A stretch of DNA of 64,000 nucleotides. It comes from Bacteroides oleiciplenus YIT 12058. Its GTDB lineage: Bacteria > Bacteroidota > Bacteroidia > Bacteroidales > Bacteroidaceae. Below, one piece after another: positions 61,621-64,000 of this stretch (within the stretch, counting starts at the first letter, position 1; each line of letters begins with the position of its first letter). The notes beneath the pieces were generated by a model that was given only the letters and a program-made list of their open reading frames with translations, searched no databases and had not been told where the DNA came from. The stretch lies in assembly GCF_000315485.1 (NCBI RefSeq), contig NZ_JH992942.1, forward strand, positions 536,028 through 600,027, given 5' to 3'. The translations under genes and the position numbers were made by a program.

Positions 61621-62146
61621 TTTGTTTTAGGTAAATAGCCATTTTATCTTTCGCCCGTGCGAGGTGGCTTTTGACTGTTCCCGCCGGACATCCCGTGATA
61701 CCTGCAATCTTGTCGATACTTTGGTCTTCCATGTAGAAGAGCGTGATACAGGTTCGTTCCATTTCTTTCAGTGTCGCCAGCGCCCGGTAAATGTCCATCT
61801 GTTGTCCCACGTCGTCCTGACTGGTATTCCAGTTGGCATCCACTTCCCGGCTATCAAGCTCAGCTGTCTCCTTTCGACTGCGAAGATAATCATAAAATAC
61901 ATTATATGCAATACGGTAAAGCCAGGTAGAGAAGTTGGACAGGTTTTTGAACGAAGCAAGGTTGGTATAAGCCTTGATAAACGTATCCTGCGCCAGGTCG
62001 TCACTCAATTCGCCGTCGCCGCAAGTCAGGTTGAGGAAGAACCGGCGCACGGGCGACTGGTACTTCTTCACCAACTGGTCGAAGGCCCTGGTGTTGCGAA
62101 ACACCACGACCTGTGCGACTAGCGATATGTCATTGAGTTGGCTCAT
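61598..62146 (-). CDS. ECF-family RNA polymerase sigma-70 factor
   Basis: This 182-residue sigma factor has region 2 at about 18-85 (AFDQLVKKYQSPVRRFFLNLTCGDGELSDDLAQDTFIKAYTNLASFKNLSNFSTWLYRIAYNVFYDYLR) and region 4 at about 125-175 (LKEMERTCITLFYMEDQSIDKIAGITGCPAGTVKSHLARAKDKMAIYL). Its start overlaps the stop of the membrane protein gene upstream (ATGA). The whole three-gene unit should respond to an envelope signal. Confidence 0.93.
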   Translation of the reverse strand: MSQLNDISLVAQVVVFRNTRAFDQLVKKYQSPVRRFFLNLTCGDGELSDDLAQDTFIKAYTNLASFKNLSNFSTWLYRIAYNVFYDYLRSRKETAELDSREVDANWNTSQDDVGQQMDIYRALATLKEMERTCITLFYMEDQSIDKIAGITGCPAGTVKSHLARAKDKMAIYLKQNGYDGNN

Positions 62147-62781
62147 CTCTCTTTGTTGCTCTTTTTAGAATCTTGTGTGTAGTAGATAACCAATTGTCCG
62201 AAGCCTGTGAACATGATAAGTAATCCGACGCAGCCCACTCCGAAGTTTCCGGTGAAGGCCCAGAGGAAGATGAACAATCCGACGCCGATGAAGATGTTCT
62301 TGATACCCTTGGTGCGGATGTCTTCTGTTTTTTCTGCGTTCTTGAAGAAGTCAGCGGGTAGTTGTTGTCCGCTGGCCAGTGCTTGTTCTGCAAGGCGGTA
62401 TTTGGCTTTCCGGTTCTTGTAGTTGAAGAAGAATACCGTGAAGACGATGAGCAGGGGCAATCCGAAGATGAAGACGATGGCGGTGACGGAGATAATGGTT
62501 TCGGAGGTTTTACCGTCTAAATCGAAGAGATTCCAGTTCCAATTACCGTTCTCGTCCTGTTTCCATCTTCTGTCGGCATGAGCCGAATCCCTTCCTTCGT
62601 AGGTCATGATACTGAGCGTATCGGTTACTGTCTTTCCGTCAATGGTGGTATCGCGCAGTTCAATCACGCGTTTTTTGTTCCCCAGACTGTCGTTTTCTGT
62701 AACTGTTCTGTTCTTTGCCTGTACCAATGAGCAAAGTGTCATGGTGGCGATGAGTACTAAAATAATCCGTTTCATAATCAT
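62143..62781 (-). CDS. DUF6249-like membrane protein
   Basis: This 212-residue protein has a signal peptide (about 1-22), a periplasmic segment (about 23-92, ending DENGNWNWNLFDLDG), a membrane helix (about 95-117), a Lys/Arg-rich cytoplasmic part and two more helices near the C terminus (IFIGVGLFIFLWAFTGNFGVGCVGLLIMFTGFGQLVIYY). It resembles DUF6249 proteins, whose role is unknown. It is first of the operon with the ECF sigma gene, so it may sense the envelope signal. ATG 62775 is an alternative start. Confidence 0.72.
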   Translation of the reverse strand: MIMKRIILVLIATMTLCSLVQAKNRTVTENDSLGNKKRVIELRDTTIDGKTVTDTLSIMTYEGRDSAHADRRWKQDENGNWNWNLFDLDGKTSETIISVTAIVFIFGLPLLIVFTVFFFNYKNRKAKYRLAEQALASGQQLPADFFKNAEKTEDIRTKGIKNIFIGVGLFIFLWAFTGNFGVGCVGLLIMFTGFGQLVIYYTQDSKKSNKER

Positions 62782-62959
62782 ATAATGTTTTACTTTTTAT
62801 TGCTTCTTTGTGTGTTAGACGTATAATGTTAGTTAGAAAGTTGCAAAGAGACGATATTTTTTTAGAAAATCGATAATATGTGGCATTATTTATTGGAATA
62901 TTCAGCCTGCAGGAGGATATATTCGTCGCTTAAAGGAGGTTTGTATTTTTGTTGAAGCA

Positions 62960-63113
62960 AACTATTGGCGGAGTTGCAAGAAACTAATATCTGGTGTGCT
63001 ACCAACTAATATCTTGGATACTAAGAAATATTCTTACCATAGATATATAGGTTTCTTACAACAGTTATAGAAGTTTCTTACATCAAGTATAATAGTATCT
63101 TACAACAGTTATT
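62960..63113. repeat. Array of about seven 22-bp degenerate direct repeats
   Basis: Units start at 62960, 62982, 63004, 63026, 63048, 63070 and 63092. The first three share AACTA; the last three share TTCTTACA or ATCTTACA followed by CAGTTAT or CAAGTAT. TCTT/TCTG recurs at 62990, 63012, 63032, 63054, 63076 and 63098, all 22 bp apart except for one 20-bp step. It occupies the 62782-63365 gap between a minus-strand operon and a plus-strand gene. Apart from it the gap has no feature that I can support. Confidence 0.8.
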
Positions 63114-63365
63114 GTAAGAAAAATGATTAGGCAATGAGTTATTAGTTGGATGCGGTGCGGGGATTAGTTGTTAGGAGGGAAGATATTAATTTGCAGGCAG
63201 ATTCTTTTTCGATTAATGGGAGTCACTTAATCATTATGTAGCATCGGGCTTCTTGTGCTAATAAGATATAGGTATTTTGAGAGTAAAACCAGTTAAAACA
63301 AGTAAATCCGGTTGTTTGTTATTGTAATTAGCACTACTTTCGCCAACCTATCTTATAAAACGCTT

Positions 63366-63698
63366 TTGGAGAAGTTACGGAACATATCGAAATGGTTTCT
63401 TCCTTTACTGTTCATCACATACTTAGGAGGGATTACGCTGTTTACTCACTCGCATGTAGTAAATGGGGTGATTATTGTGCACTCCCATCCCTTCAAAGGT
63501 GAACATCAACATACGGAAGCACAGGTAGAAACGATTTTCTTCCTGTCGTCTTTTGTAACGTCATCTCTTCCTACTGTTCTTTTTGTCGCACCGGCTTTCC
63601 TCATTTTATTGTGCGTACTGGCTGTTCCGGGTGTGGAACGCATCAAGTACGTAAAGGGGCGTTGCGGCATCAGTCTTCGGGCTCCACCGGCAATTTAA
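63366..63698 (+). CDS. His-rich small membrane protein, unknown function
   Basis: No ATG start is available. The reading frame is open from TTG 63312, but a -7-like TACTTTCG lies near 63335-63342, so TTG 63366 (LEKLRNISKWFL, about 110 residues) is the more likely start. The protein has two membrane helices (WFLPLLFITYLGGITLFTH and the region VTSSLPTVLFVAPAFLILLCVL). Between them lies a His-rich loop (HSHVVNGVIIVHSHPFKGEHQHTE) that could bind metal. It lies 166 bases before the start of a probable TonB-dependent receptor gene. The role is unknown. Confidence 0.6.
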   Translation: MEKLRNISKWFLPLLFITYLGGITLFTHSHVVNGVIIVHSHPFKGEHQHTEAQVETIFFLSSFVTSSLPTVLFVAPAFLILLCVLAVPGVERIKYVKGRCGISLRAPPAI

Positions 63699-63716
63699 TC
63701 GCGCAAAAGCGCGATT
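63697..63716. other. Perfect 8-bp hairpin at the stop codon
   Basis: AATCGCGC and GCGCGATT enclose AAAA, starting within the stop codon of the His-rich protein gene. No T-run follows, so it is not a standard terminator. Confidence 0.5.
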
Positions 63717-63864
63717 AGTGACGAGCTACAAGTTATTTGCTATGAGTTGCTGTGTTGTACTTGCGTGCGAACGACTTTTCGCCCCTACAAGTGAACTGTA
63801 CTCAAACAAATAGCTTTGTCACTCAATTATCATTTCCCTAACTCATTAATATAAAAAGAACTAC

Positions 63865-64000
63865 ATGAAAAAATATATCATTTTCGTGGTGGGAGTAGTG
63901 TGTGCATTGCTCTCCCAGAATGTTTATGCAGAAGATTTAAGAGGTACTGATGCCAATATCATCGGCCATGTGATAGAAAAAAATACAGGTGAACACCTTC
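63865..64000 (+). CDS. N-terminal part of a probable TonB-dependent receptor (runs off the window)
   Basis: 45 codons are visible: a signal peptide (MKKYIIFVVGVVCALLSQNVYA), then EDLRGTDANIIGHVIEKNTGEHL. The I-x-G-H-V-x-x-x-x-T-G-E pattern is the beginning of the carboxypeptidase-regulatory-like domain that precedes many Bacteroidetes TonB-dependent receptors. The His-rich membrane protein just upstream would fit uptake of a metal or metal complex; this is inference. Confidence 0.6.
   Translation, partial: MKKYIIFVVGVVCALLSQNVYAEDLRGTDANIIGHVIEKNTGEHL

Noticed and set aside
61664..62122. Plus-strand 152-codon frame over the sigma factor
   Set aside because: It is the complement of a clear ECF sigma factor gene; no protein family likeness.
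63697..63716. Rho-independent terminator
   Set aside because: The hairpin is perfect but no T-run follows on either side.
1..64000. Insertion sequence, prophage or conjugative element
   Set aside because: No transposase, integrase, phage structural or mobilization gene was recognized; gene content is ordinary chromosomal plus one PUL.

Overview
The window is chromosomal DNA of a gut Bacteroidales bacterium, almost certainly a Bacteroides species. Three things point there: many promoters carrying the Bacteroidetes -7 box TAnnTTTG (one with a perfect TTTG-19 nt-TAnnTTTG layout), a SusC/SusD polysaccharide utilization locus (PUL) with a hybrid two-component sensor, and lipoproteins whose Cys is followed by acidic residues. 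I see no IS element, prophage, rRNA operon or CRISPR array; one tRNA gene (Ser-GGA) is present. The species cannot be fixed from the sequence alone.

Layout. 1-4.9 kb: surface lipoproteins (DUF4925-like, calycin-like/PCMD, PCMD) and an outer-membrane beta-barrel. 5-7 kb: a UPF0597 serine/cysteine dehydratase-like enzyme and a SlyD-type prolyl isomerase. 7.4-24.5 kb: a PUL with SusC, SusD, a surface glycan-binding lipoprotein, a hybrid two-component system, and GH29, GH105, GH2 and GH109-like enzymes. 24.8-31.1 kb: the ilvD-ilvB-ilvN-thioesterase-ilvC operon behind a leader peptide rich in Ile, Val and Leu and an attenuator. 31.3-35.8 kb: two LruC-domain lipoproteins separated by a candidate small RNA and a 22-bp repeat array. 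35.9-37.8 kb: a superfamily 1 helicase. 38-42.8 kb: aconitase, isocitrate dehydrogenase and citrate synthase, the oxidative branch to 2-oxoglutarate. 42.9-45.8 kb: a steroid 5-alpha-reductase-like protein, an old-yellow-enzyme-like reductase and an SDR, matching the gene set reported for 3-oxo bile acid reduction in Bacteroidetes. 45.8-49.6 kb (minus strand): pfkA, ispH, cmk and a PorQ-like protein. 49.8-55.8 kb: tonB, a polyprenyl synthase, an unknown protein, TatD, tRNA-Ser, and exbB-membrane protein-exbD-exbD. 55.8-61.1 kb: a GNAT, an M64 peptidase, an AsnC/Lrp regulator, folA, thyA and a cardiolipin synthase-like PLD enzyme. 61.3-64 kb: an ECF sigma operon, a His-rich membrane protein, and the start of a probable TonB-dependent receptor.

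The signals beyond ordinary gene content are mostly in the gaps between genes. They are (i) the ilv leader peptide with competing terminator and antiterminator pairings; (ii) several intergenic arrays of degenerate 21-22 bp direct repeats (33.6, 47.8, 61.2 and 63.0 kb), each with its own consensus but the same period; (iii) a roughly 150-bp repeat present twice (7.0 and 24.6 kb) with identical flanks and a variable core that stays self-complementary; (iv) an AT-rich palindrome with ATGATAGCGCA in its loop, present twice; and (v) a short promoter-plus-terminator unit that looks like a small RNA gene. All function calls are by reading the sequence and recalling families; no database search was run.
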